Shown here: piece by piece, positions 35,926 through 47,530 of the stretch
Position numbering within the stretch: position 1 is the stretch's first letter
Layout: each line of letters opens with the position of its first letter
Source of the DNA: Cannabis sativa
Lineage: Eukaryota; Streptophyta; Magnoliopsida; Rosales; Cannabaceae
Assembly: GCF_029168945.1 (NCBI RefSeq)
Contig: NC_083603.1
Coordinates: 8,618,001 to 8,682,000 of the forward strand
Length of the DNA stretch: 64,000 nt
Direction of reading: 5' to 3'
The notes under the pieces: model-generated
Databases searched by the model: none
The model's input: the letters and a program-made list of their open reading frames with translations, nothing else
What the model was told of the DNA's origin: nothing
Position numbers and translations under genes: made by a program

Positions 35926-37792
35926 TGTTGGATGTTATTTTACCGGGAACTTAGATCTACTCACAAGTATGTTGATTTAACAACATAAATATGAACTTCT
36001 AAAACGATGGAAAATTAAACACATAAAAGTATCAGAAATCTTACATTGAATGCAGCGGAATATATGTCTCCTCCCACTCAAATCTCTAACCCTTGATTCC
36101 TTTCTGTCGCAGAGTATAATCAAGATCTTAGCCCGATAGTCCTTCTTTGTTGTTTCTGAATTCTACACAGCCTTCCTCACTATGATTGAGGTATTACTTG
36201 ATGTGTGTGGGCACTACTCTACCACTTATAGATTTCGAAACAGTGAAGGAATAGAGAGAGAGAGGGTGGCGCCTCAGAGAGTTTTTGAGTGAGAAAATTC
36301 TGTGAGAATAATGTGTGTTCAAAAACTGAAGTCTTTGCCTTCTATTTATAGAAGACCACCTAGGGCTATGGTTGAATTAATTGACATTTAAAAATTGAAA
36401 AATCAATGAGAAAAGGGAAGCTTAGTGGCCGGCCTTAGGAATTGTGGAAACAAAGCTTGCCACTTTTCCAACTTTCCTTTTCCTACATTGATAGTTTCCT
36501 GTTTTGTCAAAACTGCCGATTCCTTTGTTCAACCGCATAAATGTCAAATCTAATTATTTAATAATTAAAATTAATTATCAAATAATTTATTGTCATTTAT
36601 TTTATTAATAATAAAACTAATTAAAGTTTCCTAATTAATAAATATGCCCTTCAAAATCTCTATTTACTGTTTTGCCCTTAATAAGTGATAAATTCTCAAA
36701 TAGACACAGTCTAACTTGAGAATTATAATTGATTAATTAAAATCAATTAAACGAGTCTTACAAGTAATATTATCTCAACTAGTGGGGGGACCATGGGTCT
36801 ATATATCCGAGCTTCCAATAAGCAGATCTAGAATTTACTACTTAAATTCACTGACTTATTAATTCTTCGTTGAATCCACGCATAGAACTTAGAATTACAC
36901 TCTCAGTATATAGAATGCTCTATATGTTCCACCATATAGACACATCATTAGTTATCCATTGTTATAATCCTAATGTGATCAATGATCCTCTATATGGATG
37001 ATTTACACTGTAAAGGGACTTAATTACCGTAACACCCTACAATGTATTTTATCCTTAAAACACTTAACCCTGTATAAATGATATTTCAACTAAGTGAAAT
37101 GAGTACTCCATCATTTATCTCGTTTGGTTAAGCTCGAAGGAAATCACCTTTTGCTTACTATTCGCCAGATAGAAGCTATAGATTCCATATTTATGTTAGC
37201 GCTCCCACTTAATCGCACTACCGTGTTCCCAAAATGTACGTATCACCCTGACCCAAAAGTAGGCTTAACTAACAAATCAAAGAACACGAATAACACTCTT
37301 GAGATTGAGCCTAACCATATCAGGATTTCGATCATGTGATCTAGGATCAACTTAGTGATATTGAATTGAATAGATATTACGGTAAGTTTTATAAATCTAT
37401 TTCGAAGTTCAATATCGGTCCATTCCAATGCATACTCCATGCATCCAACCTGAGCTTTACTTTAACCAATGTTCTGGAAAGAACATAGCATTTCTCCAAA
37501 TGCAAGTAAACTCTGTTGTAGATTGTCATATCAGTAAAACCCAGTGTTCTGATAAATCTAGGAATCCTTTATTCACATAGTCATGTTTACTTTCCACTGT
37601 GTTGACAACATAATAAACATGATCAAGTATGTGAAAGGGGTTTGGATGAATTTATAAATCAAACAGACAAACAATTGATTAAGTGAACCAAAACATACAT
37701 AAATGAATTAAAAATACTTCTGTTACTTTATTGATATTGAATAATCTGGATTACATTGAAATAGAGTTTTATTTAGGGCATAAAACCCAACA
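35926..37792 (-). mobile_element. Solo LTR of the same Copia family, inserted into reverse transcriptase (copy 3)
   Basis: It begins TGTTGGATGTTATTTTACC and ends CATAAAACCCAACA. A perfect 5-bp duplication AAGGG flanks it (35921-35925, 37793-37797). It lies opposite to the host element. Sequence details such as the TTTATGTTAGCGCTCCCACT block place it closer to the host element's own LTRs than to solo copies 1 and 2. Small open frames within it are not genes. Confidence 0.95.
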
Positions 37793-39149
37793 AAGGGTTA
37801 TACCCAAAGAGAAGGGCGTGGACTATGAGGAAACTTTTAGTCCTGTTGCCATGCTCAAATCCATCCGAATTCTTCTCTCCATAGCTGCTGCTTTCGATTA
37901 TGAAATTTGGCAAATGGATGTCAAGATTGCCTTCCTTAATGGGGTACTTGAAGAAACCATCTATATGGAGCAACCAGAAGGCTATGTTCTTCCTGGGCAG
38001 GAAAAGAAAGTTTGCAAATTAAATAGGTCTATCTATGGACTTAAGCAAGCTTCTCGCTCATGGAACAAAAGGTTTGATGAAATCATCAAGACCTACGGCT
38101 TTCTTCAGAATGAAGATGAACCTTGTGTTTACCAACTCAAGGAAGACCAAGTAGTAGTGTTCCTGGTCCTTTATGTTGATGACATTTTGATTATTGGAAA
38201 CAATATCAAGAAAATGACTCACATCAAGGAATGGCTCAACACTCAATTCGATATGAAAGATTTGGGTGAAGCAGCCTATGTTCTTGGTATTCAAATTATC
38301 AGAAACCGGAAGAACAGATCTCTTGCTCTCTCTCAAACAACCTACATTGACAAAGTTTTAGAGAGATTCTCCATGAATAACACCAATGGGGCAAACATGC
38401 CTTCTAGATATGGTATTCGTCTATCTAAGGAACAGTCTCCGACTGATCCTCAAGAGATAGAGGACATGGCGAAAATTCCCTATGCTTCTACAGTTGGAAG
38501 TCTAATGTATGCAATGTTATGCACTAGACCTGACATCTGCTATGCAGTTGGAATCGTGAGCAGATATCAGTCTAATCCAGGACATGAACATTGGAATGCA
38601 GTTAAGTATATTCTGAAATACTTAAAGAGTACAAGGAATCTTCTGTTAGTCTACAAGGGTGGTGCTTTAAATCCCATAGGCTACACTGATTCAGATTTCC
38701 AGGCAAGTCTTGAAGACAGGAAATCTACATCTGGGATGGTGTTTACTCTTGGGGGTGGAGCAGTGGTTTGGAGAAGTGCTAAACAAACCGCGATATCGGA
38801 CTCGACTATGGAAGCTGAATACATAGCTGCAGCCGAAGCTGCTAAAGAACTTGTCTGGCTAAGAAAGTTCTTCACCAGTATAGGTGTCGTTCCTGGAATG
38901 GAAAAGCCTCTGGTCCTACTTTGTGATAACAATGGAGCAATAGCAAACAGTAAAGAACCTCGAAGCCACAAGAGAAGCAAACACATTGAAAGGAAGTATC
39001 ACATTATCAGAGAATACGTGGCAAGAGGGGATGTACTAGTTGAGAAAGTTGACAATGAGGACAACCTAACTGATCCATTTACCAAAGTCTTGGCCGTGAC
39101 AGCATTTGAAAAGCACCGTCAGAATTTAGGATTAATTGATATGTACTGA
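37793..39149 (+). pseudogene. Copia reverse transcriptase and RNase H
   Basis: It resumes the interrupted reverse transcriptase directly after the solo LTR. VDYEETFSPVAM, WQMDVKIAFLNG, SIYGLKQASRSWN and the catalytic YVDDILIIG are present. RNase H has TDSDFQASLEDRKSTSG, DSTMEAEYIAA, LLCDNNGA and HKRSKHIERKYHIIRE. It ends in a natural stop 29 bp before the 3' LTR. The run GGG at 37814-37816 has one G too many for the family motif, so there is a 1-bp frameshift near the insertion that is independent of the solo LTR. Confidence 0.92.
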
Positions 39150-39164
39150 TTAGTTTTATATTAG

Positions 39165-39178
39165 TGCAAGTGGGAGTT
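39165..39178 (+). other. Polypurine tract before the 3' LTR
   Basis: GCAAGTGGGAGTT lies directly before the TG of the 3' LTR. It is purine-rich and in the place of the plus-strand primer. Confidence 0.7.
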
Positions 39179-41017
39179 TGTTGGGTTTTATGCCCTAAAT
39201 AAAACTCCATTTCAATGTAATCTATTTTATTTAACATCAATAAAGAAACATAAGTATTTTTCATTCATTTGTGTATGTTTTGGTTCACTTAATCAATTGC
39301 TTGTCTATTTGATTTATAAATTCATCTGAAACCCTTTTCACATACTTGATCATGTTTATTGTGTTGTTGACACTTTGGAAAGTAAACATGACTATGTGAA
39401 TGAAGTTTCCTAAATTTATCAAACACAGGGTTTTACTGATATGATAATCTACAACAAGAGTTTACTTGCATTTGGAGAAATGCTATGTTCTTTCCAGAAC
39501 ATTGGTTAAAGTAAAGCTCAGGTTGGATGCATGGAGTATGCATCGGAAGGGACCGATATTGAAGTTTGACTTAGATTAATTAAACTTACCGTAAAATCTA
39601 TTCAAGTCAATATCGCCTAGTTGTTCCTAGATAAAATGTTCTTAATCCTGTTATGATTAGGCTCAATCTTGAAAGGCTATTCGTGTTCTTTGATTTGTTA
39701 GTTAAGCCTACTTTTAGGTCAGGGTGATACGTACATTTTGGGAACACGGTAGTGCAATTGAGTGGGAGCGCTAACATAAACATGGAGTCTATAGCTTCTA
39801 TATGGCGAATAGTAAGCAAAGGATGATCTCCTTCGAGCTTGACCAAACAAACATAAATGGTGGAGTATTCATTTCACATAAGCTGAAATATCATTTATAC
39901 GGGGTCAAGTGTTTTAAGGATAAAATACATAGTAGGGTGTAACGGTAATCTAATCCTTTTACAGTGTAGATCATTCATATAGAGGATCATTGATCAAATT
40001 AGGATTATAACAATGGATAACTAATGATGTGTCTATATGGTGGAACATATAGAGCATTCTATATACTGAGAGTGCAATTCTAAGTTCTATGCGTGGATTC
40101 AACGAAGAATTAATAAGTTAGTGAATTTTAGTAATAAATTCTTGATCTACTTATTGGAAGCTCGGTTATATAGACCCATGGCCCCCCCACTAGTTAAGAT
40201 AATATTGCTTGTAAGACTCATGTAATTGGTTTTGATTAATCAATTATAATTCTCAAGTTAGACTATGTCTATTTGTGAATTTTTCACTAAGTAAGGGCGA
40301 AATTGTAAAGAAAGAGTTATTATGGGTATATTTGTTAATCATGATACTTTGTATGGTTCAATTAATAAATATGATAAATGACAATATTATTTAATAATTA
40401 TTTATAGTTATTAAATAGTTAGAATTGACATTTAAATGGTTGAATTAGAAAATTAGCGTTTTTGAGAAAATCAAATACAAAAGTGATAAAACTGCAAAAT
40501 TGCAAAAAGTGAGGCCCAAATCCAATAAGCCATGGCCGGCCACTTTTTTAGGTATTATGTGGAATGCTATAAATAGGTAGTGAAGGCTTCAGGAAAATTA
40601 CACTTCTCATTCAGAAAAACCTGAGCCTCTCTCTCTACCTTTGGCCGCCACTCTCTCTCTCTCTCTTCTTCCTTAATATTTCGAAACCCTTAGTGATTAG
40701 AGTAGTGCCCACACACAGCAAGTAATACCTCAATCATAGTGAGGAAGATCGTGAAGAAAGATTTTCAGCAAAAGGAGTTTCAGCATCAAAGATTCATAGA
40801 AAGAGATCCAGGTTCAGATCTTGATAATACTCTGCGACAGAAAGGATACAAGGGTTAGAGATCTGAACGGAAGGAGTTATTTAATTCCGCTGCACCCAAT
40901 GTAAGGTTTCCTAAACTTTATATGTGTTTATTTCATCGTTTTAGAAAGTTCATATTTAGGGTGTTAATCAACATACTTGTGAGTAGATCTAAGATCCTGG
41001 TAAAATAATTTCCAACA
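39179..41017 (+). repeat. 3' LTR of the long-LTR Copia
   Basis: It begins TGTTGGGTTTTATGCCC and ends TTTCCAACA, 1,839 bp. It has one copy of the segment doubled in the 5' LTR. Near 40555 it lacks about 50 bp that the 5' LTR has before its TATA box. A TATAAATA box lies at 40568-40575. Confidence 0.95.
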
Positions 41018-41203
41018 AAAAATTGTTTAAGTTTATCTTTTTTTAATACTACCGTTAAATAATAAATGGATGACCAATGTGTACACCTTTATATATGGGA
41101 CAGTAAAACTTCGAAGTCTATATTAACGCCTCAAATTTGCCTAATCAAAACGTATAAAAACATAAAAAGAGTAAAGGAGCCCTGTATATAAGTATAAAAT
41201 CAA

Positions 41204-41584
41204 GGGTGTCTACACATTTGGTACCCTGTGTTTTATTTAAATATAAGTTTGATACCCTGTATTTTTAATAATGCTTATTTAGTACCCTGCATTTTAAAAT
41301 CATACCTATTTAGTACCCTAAATTCAATTTTTTTTTTGATAAAATTTTATCAATACAACTAACAGTCTAAAATTTTATTAATTATGAATTCAAATTTAAT
41401 TATTTGATTACATATAATTAAAACTATTTGGTTAAATTGATAAAACTGTATTGATTAAATTTTACTTTAAGGTACCAAATATGTACAATTTAAAAATATG
41501 AGGTACCAATTAAGTATTATTGAAAATACATGGTACCAAATATGGTTTTCATGAAAACACAAGGTAGTAAATGAGTATATTCCC
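41204..41584. mobile_element. Foldback MITE with 9-bp target-site duplication (Mutator-like)
   Basis: Two arms of about 125 bp are inverted repeats of each other. The left arm reads GGTACCCTG..TTTAGTACCC at intervals, and the right arm carries the reverse complement (GGTACC, GGTACCAAATATG). The 9-bp duplication TAAAATCAA flanks it (41195-41203, 41585-41593). The ends start GGGTGT and GGGAATATAC. This fits a Mutator-like foldback element. No coding capacity. Confidence 0.82.
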
Positions 41585-41734
41585 TAAAATCAAAACGCAA
41601 GGTTTCGCCGCCAATAACTCTAAAAAGTGTAACTATGTCTCTAATCAAATTTTTATTTTTATTTTATTATTTACGTTGTAACCTAATTTTATTTTGGGAA
41701 TTACCCAACATACTATATTTTAATTTTTTTTTTA

Positions 41735-41965
41735 AATTTACGGTTTGAGTTGCTTCGGTAGTTTTTATGTGGGTTACTATACGAATTTTGATTGCGATTT
41801 AAAATGCTCCATTAGTTTTTTGTGTGGAATTCCGTAAAAATACAAAAAAAAAAAAACTGTTTTGAAGTATAAAAATAAGAAAACCCCTTTTATTTTTTAT
41901 TTTCATTTTAGTACTTTATAAAGGAGTTCATTTTCATTATTTATTGTGCTCAATGTTATTTTTAA
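41735..41965. repeat. Dispersed repeat family R, inverted partner of 48820-49090
   Basis: Contains TGATTGCGATTTAAAATGC, GGAATTCCGTAAAAAT, CTGTTTTGAAGTATAAAAA and AAAGGAGTTCATTTT. Each appears in reverse complement and in reverse order at 49040-48830. The two copies are about 7 kb apart in opposite orientation. No coding capacity. Confidence 0.8.
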
Positions 41966-42279
41966 GTGGGAAATTGTAACAAATGGCCTTAAATATCACA
42001 CTGATGAAATTTAATGTCAATTTTTTTTTTTTAAAATGAAGTAAATGGACTTTTATAAATGTTAATACCCTTGGTTATATAGATGAAGCTCAACTCTATT
42101 TTTTTCGATTTGTTCTACTGTTTGCGTGGTGAAAAAACAATATATACCTCCAATGAACATAAACTCAATATACCTCAATCAAATATAACTATACCTCATA
42201 CTTAAACTAATATTTTATATTTTTTCCTTCTTTCGTTCATTATATACTATAGCACATTAAAATAATATACTACAATATT
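41966..42279. other. Intergenic, nothing firm
   Basis: AT-rich sequence. A GGGAAATTGTAACAAATGGCC motif near 41968 resembles the left end of the element at 44970, but no right end was found. Confidence 0.4.
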
Positions 42280-44578
42280 TGTAACGCCCTAAATAATTAC
42301 GCACGCCACCCAAAATACTTACGAAACTCTTATCCACTAAACGGGATTACTAATAAAATTAGCACAGAATTTAAACTTTAATAACAATAGGAATGGAAAT
42401 AAACTTGTAATATTTTAAACTTTATAAACTAAAAGTTACAGAAGTTGGGATCCCAAAAATATTTACAAAATATTGTTACAAGTCCTTTTCTTTCAGCCGG
42501 CCTAAGCGGCAAAATAGAGTCTCAAAAACACAACACTGGTAGACCCCAACCCGCTTGGTCTGATATGACCCGGACATGTACATTTTTCCTCCAGCTCCTG
42601 CACTCATGGCTGATCAACAACAGTCTTACCCTTTGCTGCACAGTAGAGCACCCGTGAGCCAAGCCCAGCAAGACAATATAAAATATATCAATAATATGAT
42701 CATCATATAATATATACAGTAATGCCATTCAAATCTGTCTGTCTGACACAGACCTGCATGTTGGGCTCACATGCCTGTTGATGTTTACGTGACGTAAACC
42801 TACGTGTTACTCTCGCACGTCTATTTATATCTACGTGGCGTAGACCTACGAGTTGCTCTCACACGTCTAAATACAATAAGGCCTTAGAATGGTTCATCTC
42901 GGTTATGGTTACCGAGTCCAACCCGATTATGCATTGAACACATAACCCTTAAATCTCAATATAATTATATACTTAGCATGGCATAGCATTTACTCAACTT
43001 ATATCACTAGGGTAATAATCCTAGGCTATTAACTGCTCATATTAGGGTAATAACCCTAATCCCGATTACAATTATTCACAAATATCATAATCAACATAAG
43101 CGCCACCGTGCATACTCTACGTGCAAACTACTGTCTTACCTGTTGTCCTGCAATAACAGAGATTCCAAACCCCTGGGTGCTCTTGATCAGGTGCCGGTAA
43201 TCCTAGTCACACAATCTGGGATTTTACAAATAGGGTTAATCCCTAATTCCACTTTCACATAATATAAAGTTGGCATTCAAAATATAGATAATCATATAGA
43301 GCTCGGAACAAGCTTTCCAACGATATAAAGAACTTCCAAAACGGAGTCCCGAGTCAAAAGTTATGGCCAAAATAAAATTGAGAAAAGGGATGGCTCTCTG
43401 CTAGGTTTTTGGTCGCGGCGACCATAAATCTGGCCGCGGCCACTGGGTTCGAAAAACCCAGAAAATCAGATTTTAAGGTCTAAAAATGCTCACTTTTCCA
43501 TATATTCGAACCTTAATCAAACCATACCCAAAATTAACTTCTTACAGATAAAATATCATCACAACAGAAAGCTAATAACATCAATTCCAACATTAATCAA
43601 CAACATCCAACCAAAGCTCCAAAGCTTGAGCAAATTCAAACTCACACCTTGAATCATCAAATCCCAAAACACAACCTCAAGAACAACACTAAAATCAGAG
43701 TTGCAAACTCAATCCATAACTCATAAATTCTGACCTAAACTCACATTCCCTGCTCAATAAACATATATCACAACTAAATTATGCCTTACACACTCTATTT
43801 ACCAAGATCAAACACCTAATCTATCAACATGCATAATCAAGAACACATCAATTATTCATGCTCTTGAACCATAAAATTCAGCAAGGAAAAACAATTAGAA
43901 ACTGAAATTACTACCTCAAATCCAAGCTCAAGAATCCACAACTTCAAAGCTCCAATCAATAATCAAATTCCAAGCAATTTCCACCAAGAAAACTCCCCAA
44001 ATTAAATTGAAAAGAAAGAGGGTTTAGAGAGGGAGAGAGGGTCGGGAAAGAAATAAACAAAAGGCCAGAATTTTCTAATTCCATTTTCCTTCAAAGTATA
44101 TTAAATAAGGTCAACAGACCAAAATGCCCCTAGGGCCAATTCTCACATATTCATACATACAAGGGTATAATTGTCATTTCACACTCATTTATTTTCAAAT
44201 AAAATTCAGATTTCTCATTATCAAATGAAATGCTAATTAATTCAATTCAAATTGTATTTCGGGCCCGAACCCGATTCGGCCCGAAATACCCGGTTGTGAC
44301 TATACCGCGCCAACCTGTCACAACACACCTAAAAAGACAACACAGGCATACTATATAATAATATAGTTCCATTAAGCACGTAATTAAATTAATTTCATCA
44401 TTTTACCCTTCTTGGCTGATAATTACTAAAATGCCCCTGGCTCACCAACGGGGTGTTAACATATAATTAATCACATAAATTCTCATATATTAGACTATAT
44501 AATAATATAATTCCTCAATTATTCATAATCATCTAGTTAGAGTTTTGCTAATCCATTTCTTATTTCTAGGGTATTACA
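42280..44578 (-). repeat. 3' LTR of a Gypsy (Tekay/Del-type chromovirus) element
   Basis: On the minus strand it begins TGTAATACCCTAGAAATAAG directly after a polypurine tract and ends GGGCGTTACA at 42280, about 2.3 kb. The left plus-strand end TGTAACGCCCTAAATAA mirrors the right end, so the LTR has extended inverted termini. Tekay-type LTRs are known for TGTAAYRCCC starts. Open frames inside it on the plus strand are not genes. Confidence 0.82.
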
Positions 44579-44592
44579 ATTACCCCCTCCTT
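44579..44592 (-). other. Polypurine tract of the Gypsy element
   Basis: The minus strand reads AAGGAGGGGGTAAT directly before the LTR, preceded by AATTTCGGGACGAAATTT, the conserved sequence upstream of the Tekay polypurine tract. It marks plus-strand priming. Confidence 0.88.
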
Positions 44593-44787
44593 ATAGAAAT
44601 TTCGTCCCGAAATTTACCTGAACAACTCCGGATATTTCTGTTGCATATCCGTTTCGAGTTCCCAGGTTGCCTCTTCCACTTTACTGTTCCTCCACAATAC
44701 TTTCACCAATGCCACTGTCTTGCTTCTCAAGACTTTCTCTCTTCTATCGAGTATATGCACCGGTTGTTCCTCATATGACAAGTCTGG
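44593..44787 (-). pseudogene. Gypsy pol C-terminus (chromodomain-type end)
   Basis: The minus-strand translation gives DLSYEEQPVHILDRREKVLR, then VALVKVLWRNSKVEEATWE and a QQKYPELF motif, the typical C-terminal tail of Tekay-type chromovirus pol. The rest of pol is absent: the sequence is cut at about 44787 by unrelated AT-rich DNA. The element is therefore only a 3' fragment. It is certain as a family hit and clearly non-functional. Confidence 0.88.
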
Positions 44788-46591
44788 CAAAACTTATTGT
44801 TGTTTTACAAATATGAGATTTCTATTTTTTTTTACAAAAATATGGCATAAAAAAAGCCCATTGTAAAAAAAAAAAAAAAAAAAAAATAAAAAAGCCCATA
44901 ACCCTATAGTGTTATTTATTTATGCCATAAAAAAGTAAACTATACCCTCAATTCCCATATTTATTAAAAGGGAAATTATAGTAAATGGCCCCAAATCATA
45001 GGACTATGTTAGTTTATGTCCTCATTTTAAAAATATAGCAAATGGTCCTAAATCATAAGACTATGTTAGTAAATGTCCTCATTTCAAAATTATTAATTTT
45101 TTTTTTATTTTCTTAGAATTAGAAGCAAATTATTTAAACATTATGGTATATCTATATTAGTTTTGTTAAAATCTTTTTTATTTTAAAGTGATGTCAATTT
45201 TTTTAATTTTTTATGAGTTGTTTGGGTTGTTGGTATATAGATTTTGTTGTACGGTATATTTCTATTTTGTTGTATGGTATATTATTATTCTTAGATGATA
45301 TTTATTTTTTATTATGATATGTATAATAGTGGTATATAATTTTATTAGCATAATAAAAATATTTTAATGTATGTATATAATTTTATTGCCATGCTACATA
45401 TATTTAATTATTATTTTTTATATTTTTTGATTGCATGATTATTTATTTTAAATAATATTTAATTAGTTTTTATTTTATTATATACAATGGTCATGGTATA
45501 TATATTTTAATTGTGGTATATAATTTTGTTAGTATAGTATACATACATATACATATATTAGTAATCTATATTTTTATTATTATTATTTTTTGTATATATA
45601 TTTTGGTATATGGTATATGTATCTTTTTGTTATACGGTATATAATTTTTTTAAATAATATTTAGGTTTTATTTTCTATTGTATTTTTGTTGACATGATAT
45701 ATAATTTTATTAGCATCCTATATATTTTTATTTTTATTTGTTGTTATTATTATATATATTTCTATTGTAAGGTATATATATTGTAAGGTATATATTTTAT
45801 GTTATACGGTACATAAGTTTTATTATATAGTATATCATTTTATTTTTAGTTTTTATTTTAGTATACATAAAGGTGATATATAATTTTGTTAATATGATAT
45901 ATATAATTTTTTTTAATAATATTATATATATATTTTTTTTAATTTTTTATTGTAGGTATATACGTTTTATTGTATGGTATATGATTTTTATTGTCTATAA
46001 TATATTATTTATTTAATATGATATTTAGTTTTTATTTTATTATATATAAATTTTTTAGTATTTATTCATATTTTAATGGTGGTATATATAATTTTGTTAG
46101 CATGATATATATATTTTTTGAGTATTAATTTAGTATTTTTATAATTTCTTTGTGGTATATAATTTTATTACTGCGGTATATTAATTTTCTGTACTACGAT
46201 ATATCTAATACTGCTGTATATATTTAAATGATCTAATATCTTTATTTATTTTTGTTACAATATAATAATATGCAATACTAAAAAAATTATGTAACTTAAT
46301 TTTATTATTATATATATTTTTTAAAAAAATTATGTGATAAATGTATTTTTATAATTTTTATTAGCTAATTTATTAGATTTGGCCATTTTCTTAATTTTTT
46401 TAAAAAATAGATATTTACTAACTTAGTTACCAAATTTAGGGTCATTTTGCATCTCAACCCTTATTAAAATTCTCCTTATATCTATAAAAACAACCCTTCC
46501 CTTTCTTCTTTGGTTTGGACACCTCCTTCTAGAGCCCAATACCCAACAGCTTCACTCTAAAGGCCCAAATACTAGCCCATTCACCCAACCA

Positions 46592-46651
<60 letters not shown>

Positions 46652-46667
46652 CCATTTTGTGTTATTT
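44728..46667. repeat. Tandem duplication, unit 1 (holds a 1.5-kb insertion)
   Basis: Without the inserted element at 44970-46460 and one copy of its TSD the unit is about 440 bp. It starts in the end of Gypsy pol (CAAGACTTTCTCT), continues through ACCGGTTGTTCCTCATATGAC and CAAATATGAGATTTC, and ends with TCTAGAGCCCAATACCC, an AAT microsatellite (46591-46651) and TCCATTTTGTGTTATTTTC. Unit 2 follows at once. Confidence 0.85.
44970..46460. mobile_element. 1.5-kb AT-rich element with 9-bp target-site duplication (Mutator-like, non-autonomous)
   Basis: Flanked by TTATTAAAA on both sides (44961-44969 and 46461-46469). The left end is GGGAAATTATAGTAAATGGCCCC; the right end reversed is GGGTTGAGATGCAAAATGACCC, a loose inverted match. 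The inside is nearly all A/T with GGTATAT motifs and no open frame of note. Unit 2 of the tandem duplication lacks it, with a single TTATGAAAA at the same place, which is an independent empty site. Confidence 0.82.
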
Positions 46668-47037
46668 TCTTCAAGACTTTCTCTTTGATAGAAATCTGGA
46701 CCGGTTGTTCCTCATATGACAAGTCTGACAAAAAACTTATTGTTGTTTTACAAATATGAGATTTCTATTTTTTTTTTACAAAAATATGGCATAAAAACAA
46801 ACCCATATAAATGTGAAAAAATAAAATAAAAAAAAAAACCCCATAACCCTATAACCCTATAGTGTTATTTATTTATGCCATAAAAAAGTAAACTATACCC
46901 TCAATTCCTATATTTATGAAAATTTATCTATAAAAACAACCCTTCCCTTTCTTCTTTGGTTTGGCCACCTCCTTCTAGAGCCCAATACCCAACAGCTTCA
47001 CTCTAAAGGCCCAAATACCAGCCCATTCACCCAACCA

Positions 47038-47085
<48 letters not shown>

Positions 47086-47108
47086 CCATTTTGTGTTATT
47101 TTCTTCAA
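46668..47108. repeat. Tandem duplication, unit 2 (empty site)
   Basis: Matches unit 1 on both sides of the insertion point, including the Gypsy pol tip, the TGACAAGTCTG block, the TAACCCTATAGTG block and the GAGCCCAATACCC block. It ends with its own AAT microsatellite (47036-47085). It has no trace of the 1.5-kb element. Confidence 0.87.
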
Positions 47109-47240
47109 ATATATACTAACAACCACTAAAGTCTAAAACCGCATAACGTTTTATCAATCAAATCAATCCAACCAAAAGCCGACTTACCCAACTAATTAGC
47201 CGAAGAGTGTGATAAATATCTTTTTTAAATAATAATTTTC

Positions 47241-47248
47241 TATAAATA
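47241..47248 (+). promoter_or_regulatory. Possible TATA box for the unrecognised gene
   Basis: TATAAATA about 290 bp before the preferred ATG at 47531. In AT-rich DNA this is weak evidence. Confidence 0.3.
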
Positions 47249-47530
47249 AATACATTGTATTTCTATCATCATTAATTATATTAGTTTTGCTCTCATATTT
47301 GTGATCATCCCATCCTCAATAATCTTATAAGGTACGTATGATTAATAATGAATGAAAAATTTATCAACCACTATATATATATATATAATGTTTTATTTCA
47401 TTCGGGTTATTTATGTGTGTTAAAAATCGATTATTATTATTATTATTATTATTTATTTTTCTAAGATACTGTATTGATTATATATATATTTATGTACACA
47501 GAGAGTGAGAGAGGAAGGAGAAGGACGACA

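Larger units (their letters stand above)
29934..41017 (+). mobile_element. Long-LTR Copia retrotransposon, split by a solo LTR of its own family
   Basis: It has two long LTRs (29934-32009 and 39179-41017), a primer-binding site, a long AT-rich leader, and gag, protease, integrase, reverse transcriptase and RNase H in Copia order. The LTRs differ by a 185-bp duplication in the first, a deletion of about 50 bp in the second, and few substitutions. Flanking sequence is A-rich (AAAAT before, AAAAAT after), so the 5-bp duplication is ambiguous. LTRs of about 1.85 kb are long for Copia and are known for Angela-like lineages; that assignment is only a guess. The coding region has lost most of gag and has stops, one 1-bp frameshift and one inserted solo LTR, so it is not autonomous. 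Confidence 0.93.

Noticed and set aside
41968..42080. Possible further Mutator-like element starting GGGAAATTGTAAC
   Set aside because: Left-end similarity to 44970 only; no right end or target-site duplication found.
42445..44778. Open frames of 68-77 aa in the Gypsy LTR and at the pol end
   Set aside because: They lie within the LTR or antisense to pol. The minus-strand pol tail explains the sequence.
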